A stretch of 64,000 bases of DNA from assembly GCA_018380885.1 (NCBI GenBank), contig JAGZSY010000020.1:1-64000 (forward strand), given 5' to 3'. Position numbers and translations under genes: made by a program. Numbering within the stretch: the stretch's first letter is position 1; every line of letters starts with the position of its first letter. Shown piece after piece: positions 27,173 to 36,391 of the stretch. The notes beneath the pieces are model-generated. The model made no database searches. It was not told the origin of the DNA and saw only the letters and a list, made by a program, of their open reading frames with translations. The stretch is from Enterocloster asparagiformis. GTDB taxonomy: Bacteria > Bacillota > Clostridia > Lachnospirales > Lachnospiraceae.

Positions 27173-27198
27173 AATGCTTCCCTCCGTTTTTACCCCGG

Positions 27199-28542
27199 TT
27201 AATCCGCTTCCTTCGGAAGCCAGTTCGCTTTCTTATAGTAGCAGAACATACCCAGGGCGCACACCACCCAGGTCACCGGCCATCCGGCGATCACCACCAT
27301 CAGGTTGTTGGTGATGGGCACCGCGATGGCCAGGTAAATCTGGCGCAGGACCACAAAGCTGCCCAGCATGAAAAACATGGGCACCTTGGAGAGACCGGCG
27401 CCTCGCAGGGCTCCGTTTAAGATTTGTACCACCGGCAGCACGATATAGCCGACGGAGAAAATGCGCAGCATGGAGGTGCCGTTGGCGATCACCTGGGCGT
27501 CGTTGGTGAAGATGTTGACCATGAACCCCGCGCAGAAGTACATGCAGACCGCTCCCGCCAGGATGACGGCGGAGCTCATCAGCCAGGCGGCCATGATCCC
27601 CTTCTTCACCCGCTTGTACTGGCCGGCGCCGATGTTCTGACCCACAAAGGTGGTGATCGCCATGTTAAAGCTCTGGAGCGGCAATTGGAGAAAGCCGTCG
27701 ATTCTCAGCGTGGTGGAATACCCCGCGATGGCGGCCGCGCCGAACCGGTTGATGTAGGACTGCACGATCACGTTGGAGAAAGAGGTGATGCTCTGCTGGA
27801 GAGCGGCCGGAAAGCCGATGGTGATGATCCGAAGGGTCATTCTGCGGTGGAAACGGATTTTTCGCACCTCCACCCGGTACTCCTCCCGGGAGCGAATGAG
27901 CTTTGCCATCACCATAGCCGAGCTGACCGCCTGGGCGATGATCGTGGCGATGGCCACCCCCGCGATGCCCATGTGAAAACCACAGACAAACAGAAAATCC
28001 AGAATAATATTCACAATGCTGGCCATGGCCAGATAGATCAGCGGGTGGGTGGAATCTCCCACAGCCCGCAGAATCCCGGCTCCCATATTGTAAAAGAGAG
28101 AAAATGTGATACCGCCGAAATAGATCACCAGATAGAGTGAGGAATGGGGCAGCACCTCCTCCGGCACCCCGATGCCCCGCAGGAGAGGCCCGGTAAAGAG
28201 CATGCCGGCCACGGTGAAGCCGATACTCAAAACCCCGGTGAGCGCCAGGGAGCTGTGCACCGCCCTGCTCATATCCACTGTGCGCCGCGCCCCGTAATAC
28301 TGGGAGATCACCACCCCGGCGCCGGTGGAAAGGCCCATAAAAAATCCCACCAGCATATTGATCACCGGGGTGGACGCTCCCACCGCCGCCAGGGCGTTGG
28401 TGTCCACAAAATTGCCCACCACATAGGAATCCACCGTGTTGTACAGCTGCTGAAAGAAATTGCCGATCAGCAGCGGTATTGAAAAGTATAAAATGGAACG
28501 GAAGATGCCTCCCTTAATCATGTCTGAACTTCTCTCCTGCAA
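27199..28542 (-). CDS. MATE-family efflux transporter
   Basis: The 447-residue protein has twelve predicted TM helices and the MATE pattern (PLLIGNFFQQLYNTVDSYVVG in the first helix pair, repeated in the second half). It exports cationic drugs or metabolites using Na+ or H+ gradients. The longest frame starts at a TTG (28542); an ATG at 28521 (MIKGGIF) is the alternative, with AGGAG 12 nt before it. It follows cheW by about 30-50 bases and precedes the LD-carboxypeptidase by 26, so it appears to be in the chemosensory operon. It is one of three MATE genes in this window. Confidence 0.92.
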   Translation of the reverse strand: MQERSSDMIKGGIFRSILYFSIPLLIGNFFQQLYNTVDSYVVGNFVDTNALAAVGASTPVINMLVGFFMGLSTGAGVVISQYYGARRTVDMSRAVHSSLALTGVLSIGFTVAGMLFTGPLLRGIGVPEEVLPHSSLYLVIYFGGITFSLFYNMGAGILRAVGDSTHPLIYLAMASIVNIILDFLFVCGFHMGIAGVAIATIIAQAVSSAMVMAKLIRSREEYRVEVRKIRFHRRMTLRIITIGFPAALQQSITSFSNVIVQSYINRFGAAAIAGYSTTLRIDGFLQLPLQSFNMAITTFVGQNIGAGQYKRVKKGIMAAWLMSSAVILAGAVCMYFCAGFMVNIFTNDAQVIANGTSMLRIFSVGYIVLPVVQILNGALRGAGLSKVPMFFMLGSFVVLRQIYLAIAVPITNNLMVVIAGWPVTWVVCALGMFCYYKKANWLPKEAD

Positions 28543-28570
28543 AATACTCCCTCTTCTCCCGCCTGCGGCG

Positions 28571-29008
28571 CTATTGATAAATCACCATTGCCTCAACCGT
28601 TTTTTCCACGTCCAGCAGAAACGTCAGCCCACGGCTGGCCTTGAAAATCCCCTGAATCTTCCAGACCTCACTCAGCTCCGGTTCCGCCGGATGTTCAATG
28701 CGCTTCAGCTCGTCGTATGAAACCACATAGGGCTCGCCTGGAATCAAAACCCCCAGCCGGTACCCGTTGCAGCCAAGCACCAGCAGAACCTTGCGCCGCT
28801 TTGCGTCTTTTTCCTCCGTCTCCTCCAGCTGAGCCACAGGGAGAATCGCGCCGCGGTAGTGGAACATACCCTTAAAATACCTGGGGAGACAGGGAATCTT
28901 GGATATCTTGATGTCAAAGCAGATTTCCTCCACATGGGACAGCTCCACCGCGTAATTGCGCTCCCTGCCCGTAAAGCCCAGAAGCTCCTGCTCATAGTCC
29001 GCTTCCAT
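28571..29008 (-). CDS. cheW: CheW-like chemotaxis coupling protein
   Basis: This is a 145-residue single CheW domain: it has IPCLPRYFKGMFHYRGAILP, the typical strand pair that contacts receptor and CheA. The frame is open to 29026, but GGAGGG 6 nt before the ATG at 29008 sets the start, giving a 17-base overlap with cheA. It should link CheA to the MCP encoded four genes upstream in the same operon. No other CheW is present. Confidence 0.9.
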   Translation of the reverse strand: MEADYEQELLGFTGRERNYAVELSHVEEICFDIKISKIPCLPRYFKGMFHYRGAILPVAQLEETEEKDAKRRKVLLVLGCNGYRLGVLIPGEPYVVSYDELKRIEHPAEPELSEVWKIQGIFKASRGLTFLLDVEKTVEAMVIYQ

Positions 29009-31028
29009 ATACTCCCTCCTTTTCATACCGGCTGATCAGAATCTGCGCATCCAGGGCGGCGCAAATCTTCCCGTCCCCCATGATGCTGCACCCGCTGACC
29101 CCGGTGTTCCGTCTGAAATCCAGGCCGAACAGGGCCGGAAGCTGCTTGATCACGATCCGCTTCTGCTCGTACAGGGTATCGGCCAAAATACATCCTCCCT
29201 GGTTTTTCCCCTGCACGTAGATGACAATGGAGGTCTCCGGCGCCTGGCCGCCCAGGCGGTAAAACTTTCTCAGGTCAATAAACGGCACCATACGGTCCTC
29301 GTACAGAATGTACTCCCTCCCGCCCACCTGGCGAACCTGCTCACGGCAGCTGCCGTAATCCAGAAACTGGAATACGTTCCTGGCGGGCAGGGAAAGGCGG
29401 TACTCGTCCACCTTGAATCGGACGCATTCCATATTCGCCAGGGTCAGCGGCATAGACAGGGTAAAGCTGCTGCCGATGCCGCGCTCGCTCTGAATGTAAA
29501 GGTTGCCGCCCACGCTCTCCAGGATGCTCTTGACTACGTCTAGGCCCACGCCGCGCCCGGAATATTCCGTCACCGACTCGCTGGTGGTAAAACCCGGGCA
29601 AAGGATCATATCGATCACTTCCTGGCGGTCGTAAGTCTCCTCCGGCCGCGTGAACAGGCCCCTGGCCCGCGCGTGCCTGCGCACCTGCTCCACGTCGATG
29701 CCGCAGCCGTCGTCCTCCAGGGACACGATCAGCTCGCCCACCGTGCTCTCCACATTGAACGTAATCGTCCCCTTCTGCGGCTTCCCCGCCGCAGCCCGCT
29801 CCTGGGGCCCTTCGATCCCGTGATCCACCGCATTGCGGAGCATGTGCATCATAGCCTCGGAGATAATATCCACCACGCCGGTGTCCGCCTCAATATCTCC
29901 GCAGTTCACCACCAGCTCCACCTCTTTATTCTGGGCGCGGCAGATATCCCGCAGGATCCGGCGCAGCTTGGGCACAATCCGTCCCACCGGCACCATGCGG
30001 ATGGCCATGACCGTGCGCTCCACCTGGCTCACCAGCCGGTTGACCTGATGGGCCGTGCCCTCCTTGAGCTCCTGGAGGCCTCTCTGGTCCAGCTCCTCAT
30101 CCAATATGAGCATCTGGATCATCAGCTCCCCGGCCAGGCTTTGCAGCTGGTCTAAGCGCTCGGTGCGCACGTTTAAGTATTCCGCCTCCCTGCCGTTCTC
30201 CGACGCGGGCGATTCCGCCTTTTTCTCCGGCTCCGGCAAAGGCGCCTCCCACTCCACCTGGCAGCGCTCCACGAACAGGCCGTTCTTTAAGGTTTCCAGC
30301 ACCTCGTCCCGCTTATCCGTCTCGAAGCGGATGAAGGCGCCGTTCTCCCTGATATATTCCACAGTGTCCTCGGACCGCTCAATATTTTCGGGAAACGTCT
30401 CCACCTGGCTGCACAGGCCTGAAATCTGCCTCACCAGCATGAACACGCGGACGTTCTCCATCCGGCACTCCGGCTCCAGGCGCAGGCGCACCACAGTGCC
30501 GCCCCGGTTGATCAGCTCCTCCGGCACGGGAGCCTGGCTCCGCCCCCCGGCCGTGGACTCACCGTGGCTTGTCTCCTGCTCCCCGCCGGCCGCGCCCTCC
30601 CCCTGGGGAATTGCGCTCTTTACGCGCTCCAGATAAGCCACCGCCCGCTCCTCCAGCTCCCTGGTATCCCTGGGCTGGTAGTCCTGGCGCGCCATAACCT
30701 CCAGCTCCTCCTCCAGGAAATCGGAGAAAGCGAACAAAAGATCGAACAGCCCTGATTCCGCCTGATCGATCCTTCCGCTCCCCTCCCGGTAAAACGCAAA
30801 CAAGTCCTCCAGCTTGTGAGCCAGGGAGGACAGGCCATTGAGCCCCATCATCGCTGATGAGCTTTTGATTGTGTGCATCACCCGGAAAACGCTGTGAATC
30901 TCTTCCCCGGTGAACACTCCGTTTTTTTCTGTCTCCAAAAGGACATCGGCCATTTGGCCGATCAGCTGGCGTGTCTCCAGAAGGTACACCTCCAGCATTT
31001 CCTCCGCGTCCGCGTCAAAATACCCCAT
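28992..31028 (-). CDS. cheA: chemotaxis histidine kinase CheA
   Basis: The 678-residue protein has the CheA domains in order. The HPt domain carries His52 in MHTIKSSSAMMG. A P2-like domain covers about 170-260, and dimerisation helices about 285-350. The ATPase has HMLRNAVDHGIE, DDGCGID and GRGVGLDVVKS. A C-terminal CheW-like regulatory domain follows. It phosphorylates the adjacent receivers (CheY-like and receiver-GGDEF are both in the operon). It starts 12 bases after the receiver-GGDEF stop. No cheB or cheR is near. Confidence 0.94.
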   Translation of the reverse strand: MGYFDADAEEMLEVYLLETRQLIGQMADVLLETEKNGVFTGEEIHSVFRVMHTIKSSSAMMGLNGLSSLAHKLEDLFAFYREGSGRIDQAESGLFDLLFAFSDFLEEELEVMARQDYQPRDTRELEERAVAYLERVKSAIPQGEGAAGGEQETSHGESTAGGRSQAPVPEELINRGGTVVRLRLEPECRMENVRVFMLVRQISGLCSQVETFPENIERSEDTVEYIRENGAFIRFETDKRDEVLETLKNGLFVERCQVEWEAPLPEPEKKAESPASENGREAEYLNVRTERLDQLQSLAGELMIQMLILDEELDQRGLQELKEGTAHQVNRLVSQVERTVMAIRMVPVGRIVPKLRRILRDICRAQNKEVELVVNCGDIEADTGVVDIISEAMMHMLRNAVDHGIEGPQERAAAGKPQKGTITFNVESTVGELIVSLEDDGCGIDVEQVRRHARARGLFTRPEETYDRQEVIDMILCPGFTTSESVTEYSGRGVGLDVVKSILESVGGNLYIQSERGIGSSFTLSMPLTLANMECVRFKVDEYRLSLPARNVFQFLDYGSCREQVRQVGGREYILYEDRMVPFIDLRKFYRLGGQAPETSIVIYVQGKNQGGCILADTLYEQKRIVIKQLPALFGLDFRRNTGVSGCSIMGDGKICAALDAQILISRYEKEGVYGSGL

Positions 31029-31040
31029 GTTTTTCCCCTA

Positions 31041-31988
31041 TCAGCCCATAAAATTCTCATACCAGACGCTGCGGTTCTTTCCGCTGCGTTTTCCCCGGTA
31101 AAGGGCCTTGTCCGCCCGGTCTATGCTCTCCTCGATTCCCTCCTGCTCGCGATAAGCGTGCAGCCCCAGGGTCAGGGTGCATCTGAATTCATTCCCATTG
31201 AAGAAAATCGGGAAATTCTGTACGTCCTCGCGTATCTGCTCGCTGATGGCAAAGGCCTCGTTCTTTGTCACATTCAGCAGCACCACCAGAAATTCCTCGC
31301 CGCCCCAGCGCACCACCTTGTGCTTGCGGCAGTGGCCCTCCAGTATGTGGGCGATGCAGACCAGCGCCCTGTCCCCGGCCTCGTGTCCGTATGTATCGTT
31401 AACCTTTTTGAAGTCATCGATATCCGCCAGAATCATCACATTGCAGGTCTGTTCGCTCTGCTGATGCCCGCGCATGTCCTCCAGCAGATCGCCCACCACA
31501 TAGCGCCGGTTGTAGAGCCCGGTCAGCCCGTCGCGGAAAGCCATGTAGTTAAGCTTCTCCATGTCGGAGCGCAGCTCCTTGTTCTGCCGGTTCAGCTCAT
31601 CCTTCAGTTCCTTGGCTTTGAGGTGGGCCGCCACCCGCGACTGAAGCTCCGCCTTGCCGAAGGGCTTCTTAATATAGTCGCCCGCTCCCATGGAGAAGCC
31701 CCGCATCACATCCTCGTCCGTGTCCTTGGAAGTCAGGAAAATGATCACCGCATTCTCCTGTCCCGCGGCCTTGAGCCGGCCAAACAACGCATAGCCGTCC
31801 GTGTCCGGGAGAACCACATCCAAAAGGATCAGGTCCGGCTTGTACTGCTGCACCAGCTCCAGCGCCTCGTCTCCGTTGTGCGCCTCATAAACCACAGGTC
31901 CCTGGTCCTTCAGTGCGGATACGATCTGTTTGCAGATCAACATACTGTCGTCCACCACCAGCACAATCCGTTTGTCATTCGCTTCCAT
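31041..31988 (-). CDS. response regulator with GGDEF diguanylate cyclase domain
   Basis: The protein has 315 residues from the ATG at 31988, which is chosen because GGAGG lies 8 nt before it although the frame is open to 32018. An N-terminal receiver (VVDDSMLI, phospho-Asp in LILLDVVLP, ITSKD-like switch, KKPFG) is joined by a helix to a GGDEF domain (FRDGLTGLYNRRY, ADIDDFKKVNDTYGHEAGD, active site GGEEF). The allosteric RxxD site is not there: the equivalent positions are Cys and His. It should make c-di-GMP when phosphorylated by CheA, without product inhibition at that site. Confidence 0.92.
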   Translation of the reverse strand: MEANDKRIVLVVDDSMLICKQIVSALKDQGPVVYEAHNGDEALELVQQYKPDLILLDVVLPDTDGYALFGRLKAAGQENAVIIFLTSKDTDEDVMRGFSMGAGDYIKKPFGKAELQSRVAAHLKAKELKDELNRQNKELRSDMEKLNYMAFRDGLTGLYNRRYVVGDLLEDMRGHQQSEQTCNVMILADIDDFKKVNDTYGHEAGDRALVCIAHILEGHCRKHKVVRWGGEEFLVVLLNVTKNEAFAISEQIREDVQNFPIFFNGNEFRCTLTLGLHAYREQEGIEESIDRADKALYRGKRSGKNRSVWYENFMG

Positions 31989-32045
31989 ATCATAAACCTC
32001 CGTTAATCTCCTGCTCATGGGCAGTGCGGTCCAATCCTCCGACCG

Positions 32046-33725
32046 CTATATTTCAAATTTTTCTACTAATTCACGCAATATTCCCGCTTGTGCGGACAGC
32101 TCCTCGCTGGCGGCGGCGCTCTCCTCCGATGTGGCGGAATTTCCCTGCACGATCTCGGAAATGGCCTCCACGCTCCCGCGAATCTGGTTGATCGCATCCG
32201 CCTGCTGCACCGACAGCCCGGATATCCTCGTCATCATCTCCGTCACCTGCTCGGCTCCCTTCACAGAGCCGTTCAGGGTATGGGCCGTGGCGTCCACCGC
32301 CTCAATGCCCACGTCCACTGCCTGGGAATTCTTCTCAATCAGTCCGGCTGTCATCTTAGCTGCCTCGGAGGCCTTGGCCGCCAGGCGTCTGACCTCGCTG
32401 GCCACCACGGCGAACCCGCGGCCCGCCTCCCCGGCTCTGGCCGCCTCCACCGAGGCGTTGAGGGACAGTATGTTGGTCCTGAAGGCGATGTCCTCGATCT
32501 CCGACACGATGCTGTTGATCTCATCGGAGTTCCTGCGGATCGCGCGGATGGCCTCCAGCGCCTCCCCCATCTGACCTTCACACTGCTTTAAGCCCACGCC
32601 CACCTCTCCGGCCACCTGGCTGGAGCGCACGGCGCTGTCGGCATTGTGCTGTATGCCGTCCGCGATCTCGTTGATCCTGGCCGCCAGCTCCTGTACGGAC
32701 CCGGCCTGCTCGGAAGCGCCCTGGGCCAGGGTCTGCGCCCCGGTGGACACCTGGGCCGCTCCGCCTGATACCTGGGCCGCGCTGGTGCTGATCTGCCGGA
32801 TGGAATCGCGCAGCAGGCTGCTGATCTCCTCCAGCGCCTGTCCCATGGCCACGAAATCGCCTTTAAACTCCACCTCGTGGCGGTAATTCAGATGTCCGGC
32901 CCCCAGCGCCGCCATTCCCCGCCGGATCTCCGTCACATAGGAGCTGAGAGCCGCCGCGGTGCTGCGGATATCCTGGGCCAGCTGGCCCAGCTCATTTCGC
33001 GAGTGGTACTGTAAGTCCACGGTCAGCTGCCCCTCGGCGATGCAGCCCGCGGCCTGCCTCACCTCATTGATAGGCCTGGTGACCCCCCTGGTGAGCAGCA
33101 CGCACATGCCCACGGAAAATACGATAATCCCCGCAAAGGCCACGGACACCCCAGTTACGATCCTGTTGTTGATCTGCTTGGACCTGGCCAGGCTGTCCTG
33201 CGCGTCCTGAACCGACAACTCCACCACATCCGCCAGCACATCCCGGACCACGGCCGACCGGGGCGCGTAGTCATTGGCGTAGGCCGCCAGGGCTTCCTCA
33301 TCCTTCCCCTGGCGCCACAGGTTCAGAACGTCCTCCCTGGGGGCCTGCAGAAGCGCAAACTGTTCCTCCAGCTCCCGCACCTTCTCCGGCCCGCTGACAT
33401 AACCTGTGCTCAGGTTTTTCAGCCCCTGGTGCTCAGCCTGGACAAGGCTCTGTATTTGACTGTAATAATACTCCTCGTCTACCACGCCCTCCGTGGCCAC
33501 CAGCATGACCAGATATTTTCCCACCGACTGCAGGTTCCCGATCAGCTCCTGGGAGGTCTGGACATTGGCAAAGGGCTCCTCGTAAAGCCGTTCCATCCTG
33601 TTGGACACGTTTCTCAGGCTGACGACCGTCACCAGCATCGTCACTCCGCAAAACAGGATAATCAGTCCGAACGCGATAGTCAGCTTTTTCCCGATTTTCA
33701 AATTTTTTATAAATTCTCTCATCAT
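32046..33725 (-). CDS. methyl-accepting chemotaxis protein
   Basis: The 559-residue protein has TM1 at about 13-33, a four-helix-bundle type periplasmic-side sensor (about 35-185), TM2 at about 190-210, a HAMP linker and a long coiled-coil signalling domain. The hairpin tip [20 protein letters not shown] is intact. It is the only receptor in the cluster and probably feeds CheA through CheW. No CheR-binding pentapeptide is seen at the C-terminus, and no methylation enzymes are encoded nearby. The ligand is unknown. Confidence 0.93.
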   Translation of the reverse strand: MMREFIKNLKIGKKLTIAFGLIILFCGVTMLVTVVSLRNVSNRMERLYEEPFANVQTSQELIGNLQSVGKYLVMLVATEGVVDEEYYYSQIQSLVQAEHQGLKNLSTGYVSGPEKVRELEEQFALLQAPREDVLNLWRQGKDEEALAAYANDYAPRSAVVRDVLADVVELSVQDAQDSLARSKQINNRIVTGVSVAFAGIIVFSVGMCVLLTRGVTRPINEVRQAAGCIAEGQLTVDLQYHSRNELGQLAQDIRSTAAALSSYVTEIRRGMAALGAGHLNYRHEVEFKGDFVAMGQALEEISSLLRDSIRQISTSAAQVSGGAAQVSTGAQTLAQGASEQAGSVQELAARINEIADGIQHNADSAVRSSQVAGEVGVGLKQCEGQMGEALEAIRAIRRNSDEINSIVSEIEDIAFRTNILSLNASVEAARAGEAGRGFAVVASEVRRLAAKASEAAKMTAGLIEKNSQAVDVGIEAVDATAHTLNGSVKGAEQVTEMMTRISGLSVQQADAINQIRGSVEAISEIVQGNSATSEESAAASEELSAQAGILRELVEKFEI

Positions 33726-33744
33726 ACGCCCCCATTTATCCCGT

Positions 33745-34107
33745 TTACCGCAGATAATGCGCCACCGTGCGCTTAAATTCGTCCGGTTTAAACGGCTTCA
33801 CAATAAAATCCAGCGCTCCCAAGGTCAAAGCCTGCTGAACCGTTGACTCCTGACCCACTGCGGAGCACATGACCACTTTTGTCTGCGGGCGTCTGGCGAG
33901 CAGCTTTTCCAGAACCTCCAGGCCTGACATACCCGGCATGGTGATGTCAAGCAGCACCAGATCGGGATCAAAGGGATCGAATAGCTCAAGGGCCTTCTCT
34001 CCGTCCGCGGCCTCCTCCACATCCGTGTAGCCCTCCTCCCCCAGGATCTTGCGGATCATTTTCCGCATAAACATCGCATCGTCCACTATCAGTATTTTCT
34101 TCCCCAT
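33745..34107 (-). CDS. cheY: CheY-like single-domain response regulator
   Basis: The 120-residue stand-alone receiver has [11 protein letters not shown], the phospho-Asp in [10 protein letters not shown], the switch region VMCSAVGQ and the conserved Lys in [11 protein letters not shown] much longer open frame exists, but GGAG 6 nt before the ATG at 34107 and the typical [11 protein letters not shown] start decide it. It is first in the chemosensory operon, 19 bases before the MCP. Its target is unknown, since no flagellar genes are in the window. Confidence 0.9.
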   Translation of the reverse strand: MGKKILIVDDAMFMRKMIRKILGEEGYTDVEEAADGEKALELFDPFDPDLVLLDITMPGMSGLEVLEKLLARRPQTKVVMCSAVGQESTVQQALTLGALDFIVKPFKPDEFKRTVAHYLR

Positions 34108-34165
34108 AAGCGCTCCTCTGTCCGACTGCCCATCGCGTCGTTTTTCATAAATTAACACTACCTTA

Positions 34166-34194
34166 ATCATACTTGATTCGATCATAAAATACAA
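34166..34194 (-). promoter_or_regulatory. promoter of the chemosensory operon
   Basis: Minus-strand TTGTAT (34194-34189), 17 nt, TATGAT (34171-34166). It lies 58 bases before the cheY-like start and is divergent from the MarR promoter. Confidence 0.6.
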
Positions 34195-34268
34195 GCGCCA
34201 TTCCAGAAAAGCCCCAATATTTGTATTTTCGCCACAGCCCTTGTACGGAGAAAAATACAGCGCAAAGA

Positions 34269-34297
34269 TTGACAAGCCGGCTCCGGGCCGCTATAAT
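34269..34297 (+). promoter_or_regulatory. consensus sigma-70 promoter of the MarR-MATE operon
   Basis: TTGACA (34269-34274), 17 nt, TATAAT (34292-34297): a perfect match. Transcription should begin near 34304, just before the palindrome at 34314. Confidence 0.88.
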
Positions 34298-34313
34298 CGT
34301 TGATAAACACAAC

Positions 34314-34330
34314 CGTTGCAATATGCAACG
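34314..34330. promoter_or_regulatory. MarR operator
   Basis: CGTTGCA-ATA-TGCAACG is a perfect 7-bp inverted repeat with a 3-nt spacer. It sits at about +10 to +26 of the MarR-MATE transcript, where a bound repressor would block the polymerase. Confidence 0.8.
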
Positions 34331-34351
34331 TTATGGAAATCAGGAGGAATT

Positions 34352-34786
34352 ATGAACCGGTATGTGGGAATTTATCGGCGCTGCGAACTGTATTATATTC
34401 GGGAGGAGCTGGAAAAATACGGGCTTTTGTCCCTGGAAGGGCGCCTGCTGTCCCTGATGAAGGACAAGTGCGTGAGCCAGGAGGAGCTGGGTGAAATGAT
34501 GAACCTGGACAAGGGGCGCATCGCCAAAACCGTGTTCCTTTTAGAGGAAAAGGGGCTGGTGCGGCGCCATGTAAACGAAAAGAACCGGCGGCAGAAGCTT
34601 GTAAGCCTGTCGGAGGCGGGAGCCGACATGTTAAAAAACATCGAGGCGATTTACAAAAAATGGGATGCGATCTGTTACACCGGATTTACGGAGGAGGAGA
34701 AAACCTTGTACCAGGATTTCACCAAACGGATGGCGGAAAACGCAGCAGAGTATCGACGAAAAAACGGAGGCTGTATCAATGGTTAA
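34352..34786 (+). CDS. MarR-family transcriptional regulator
   Basis: The 144-residue protein (from 34352, after AGGAGG with 4-nt spacing) has the MarR winged helix: VSQEELGEMMNLDKGRIAKT, then LEEKGLVRRHVNEKNRRQKLVSLSEAG with the wing. It overlaps the MATE gene by 8 bases. With the palindrome in the leader, this is a classic self-repressed drug-pump operon that would be relieved by a small ligand. The inducer is unknown. Confidence 0.92.
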   Translation: MNRYVGIYRRCELYYIREELEKYGLLSLEGRLLSLMKDKCVSQEELGEMMNLDKGRIAKTVFLLEEKGLVRRHVNEKNRRQKLVSLSEAGADMLKNIEAIYKKWDAICYTGFTEEEKTLYQDFTKRMAENAAEYRRKNGGCING

Positions 34787-36134
34787 GAATCTTACGGAGG
34801 GCAATCCCCTCAAATTGCTTTTTTTCTTCGCACTGCCCATGGTGGTGGGAAATTTGTTCCAGCAGCTCTACAACATGGTTGACTCCATGGTGGTGGGCCG
34901 CTTTGTGGGCGAGGACGCGCTGGCCGCGGTCGGCTCCTCCTTCCCAGTAGTCTTTCTGGCCGTGGCCATTGCCGCCGGCCTGTCAATGGGATGCACGGTG
35001 GTGATCTCCCAGCTCTTCGGGGCCGGACAGATTCGCGAGATGAAGATCACCGTGTCCACCGCCCTGATTTCCCTGAGCGTGGTGGGCCTGGTGATTATGG
35101 GCATCGGCGAGTTGGCCGCGGAGCCGCTGCTGAACCTGCTGGGCACGGCCAAGGACATTATGCCCGACTCCCTGGCTTACCTGCGGATCTATTTCGGAGG
35201 CGCGGTGTTCCTGTTCCTCTACAATTCCCTAAACGGCATCTACAACGCTCTGGGGGACAGCAACACGCCCCTGCGTTTTCTGATGATCTCCGCCCTGACC
35301 AACATCGCCCTGGACCTGCTCTTTGTGATCAAGTTCAACATGGGCGTGGCCGGCGTGGCCTGGGCCACCCTGATTGCCCAGGGCATGTGCGCCTTCATCT
35401 CCTTCTTCGTGCTGGTGCGCCGCCTGATAAAAATGGAAAATGAGGAGTCACGGCGCGGCGTGAAGTTCACCTTCTTCGAGATGCCGGCCGCCCGGCGGAT
35501 CGCCAGAATCGGCATCCCCTCCATGCTTCAGCAGTCCATCGTGTCCCTGAGCATGATGTTCATGCAGGGCCTGGTGAACTCCTACGGCAAGGTTTTTGTG
35601 GCCGGCTACACCGCGGCGACCAAGATCGACACCCTGGCCATGCTGCCCAACATGAACTTCTCCAACGCCATGTCCAGCTACACCGCCCAGAACATGGGCG
35701 CCCGCCGGGACGACCGCGTGCACCAGGGCTACAAGGCCTGTATGTTCATGGTGTTCATCTTCTCCCTGGTCATCACGGCGATCATTTACCTGTTCGGTCC
35801 TCAGCTGCTGAGCCTGTTCCTCAACCAGGGGTCTGAGGGCAGCGCCATGAGTTACGGCCTCAAATACATGAAAACCGTCTCCGTGTTCTACATACTGATG
35901 GGCTTTCTCTTTGTTGGCAACGGCCTGCTGCGCGGAGCGGGCGACATGGGCGCCTTCATGGTCAGCTCCATGTCCAACCTGTTCTCCCGGGTGGCCATCG
36001 CCTATCTCCTGGCCCACTTCATCGGCGCCAGCGCCATCTGGTGGTCCATTCCCATCGGCTGGGGCGTGGGCTCCATCTTCTCCTTCCTGCGGGTGAAGAG
36101 CGGGAAATGGCAGTTAAAACGCCTGGTGGACTGA
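34779..36134 (+). CDS. MATE-family efflux transporter
   Basis: The protein has 451 residues from the ATG at 34779, where GGAGG and the overlap with marR support the start over the longer open frame from 34665. It has twelve TM helices, with PMVVGNLFQQLYNMVDSMVVG in the first pair and an equivalent IPSMLQQSIVSLSMMFMQG repeat in the second half. It is probably an Na+/H+-driven multidrug exporter controlled by the overlapping MarR. A 16-bp terminator hairpin follows. Confidence 0.94.
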   Translation: MVKNLTEGNPLKLLFFFALPMVVGNLFQQLYNMVDSMVVGRFVGEDALAAVGSSFPVVFLAVAIAAGLSMGCTVVISQLFGAGQIREMKITVSTALISLSVVGLVIMGIGELAAEPLLNLLGTAKDIMPDSLAYLRIYFGGAVFLFLYNSLNGIYNALGDSNTPLRFLMISALTNIALDLLFVIKFNMGVAGVAWATLIAQGMCAFISFFVLVRRLIKMENEESRRGVKFTFFEMPAARRIARIGIPSMLQQSIVSLSMMFMQGLVNSYGKVFVAGYTAATKIDTLAMLPNMNFSNAMSSYTAQNMGARRDDRVHQGYKACMFMVFIFSLVITAIIYLFGPQLLSLFLNQGSEGSAMSYGLKYMKTVSVFYILMGFLFVGNGLLRGAGDMGAFMVSSMSNLFSRVAIAYLLAHFIGASAIWWSIPIGWGVGSIFSFLRVKSGKWQLKRLVD

Positions 36135-36183
36135 CAAAGCCGCCCGCCCCTTGCCCCGGGGTATAATCACGCTAAAGCGATAG

Positions 36184-36229
36184 AGGCCGGATAAGATTGA
36201 CAGATCGTACAATCTTATCCGGCCTTTTT
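36184..36229 (+). terminator. strong terminator of the MarR-MATE operon
   Basis: AGGCCGGATAAGATTG (36184-36199) pairs perfectly over 16 bases with CAATCTTATCCGGCCT (36210-36225), followed by TTTT. Confidence 0.93.
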
Positions 36230-36264
36230 GCGCGCATTGAACCGCCGGAATTGGGAAATTTCGG

Positions 36265-36293
36265 TTGAATATGTACGAATATCCGAGTATAAT
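36265..36293 (+). promoter_or_regulatory. promoter of the divergent Hsp70 operon
   Basis: TTGAAT (36265-36270), 17 nt, TATAAT (36288-36293), giving a leader of about 90 nt. No CIRCE repeat (TTAGCACTC-N9-GAGTGCTAA) is present, so HrcA control is unlikely. Confidence 0.75.
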
Positions 36294-36391
36294 GTACAGG
36301 AAAATATTTTTTTTGCGAATTTTAAAACTGGACGCGAGGTTCGATCGTCTTGTAAGCAGAAACGAAAAAAGAATGGAAAGGAGTTTCCCAT

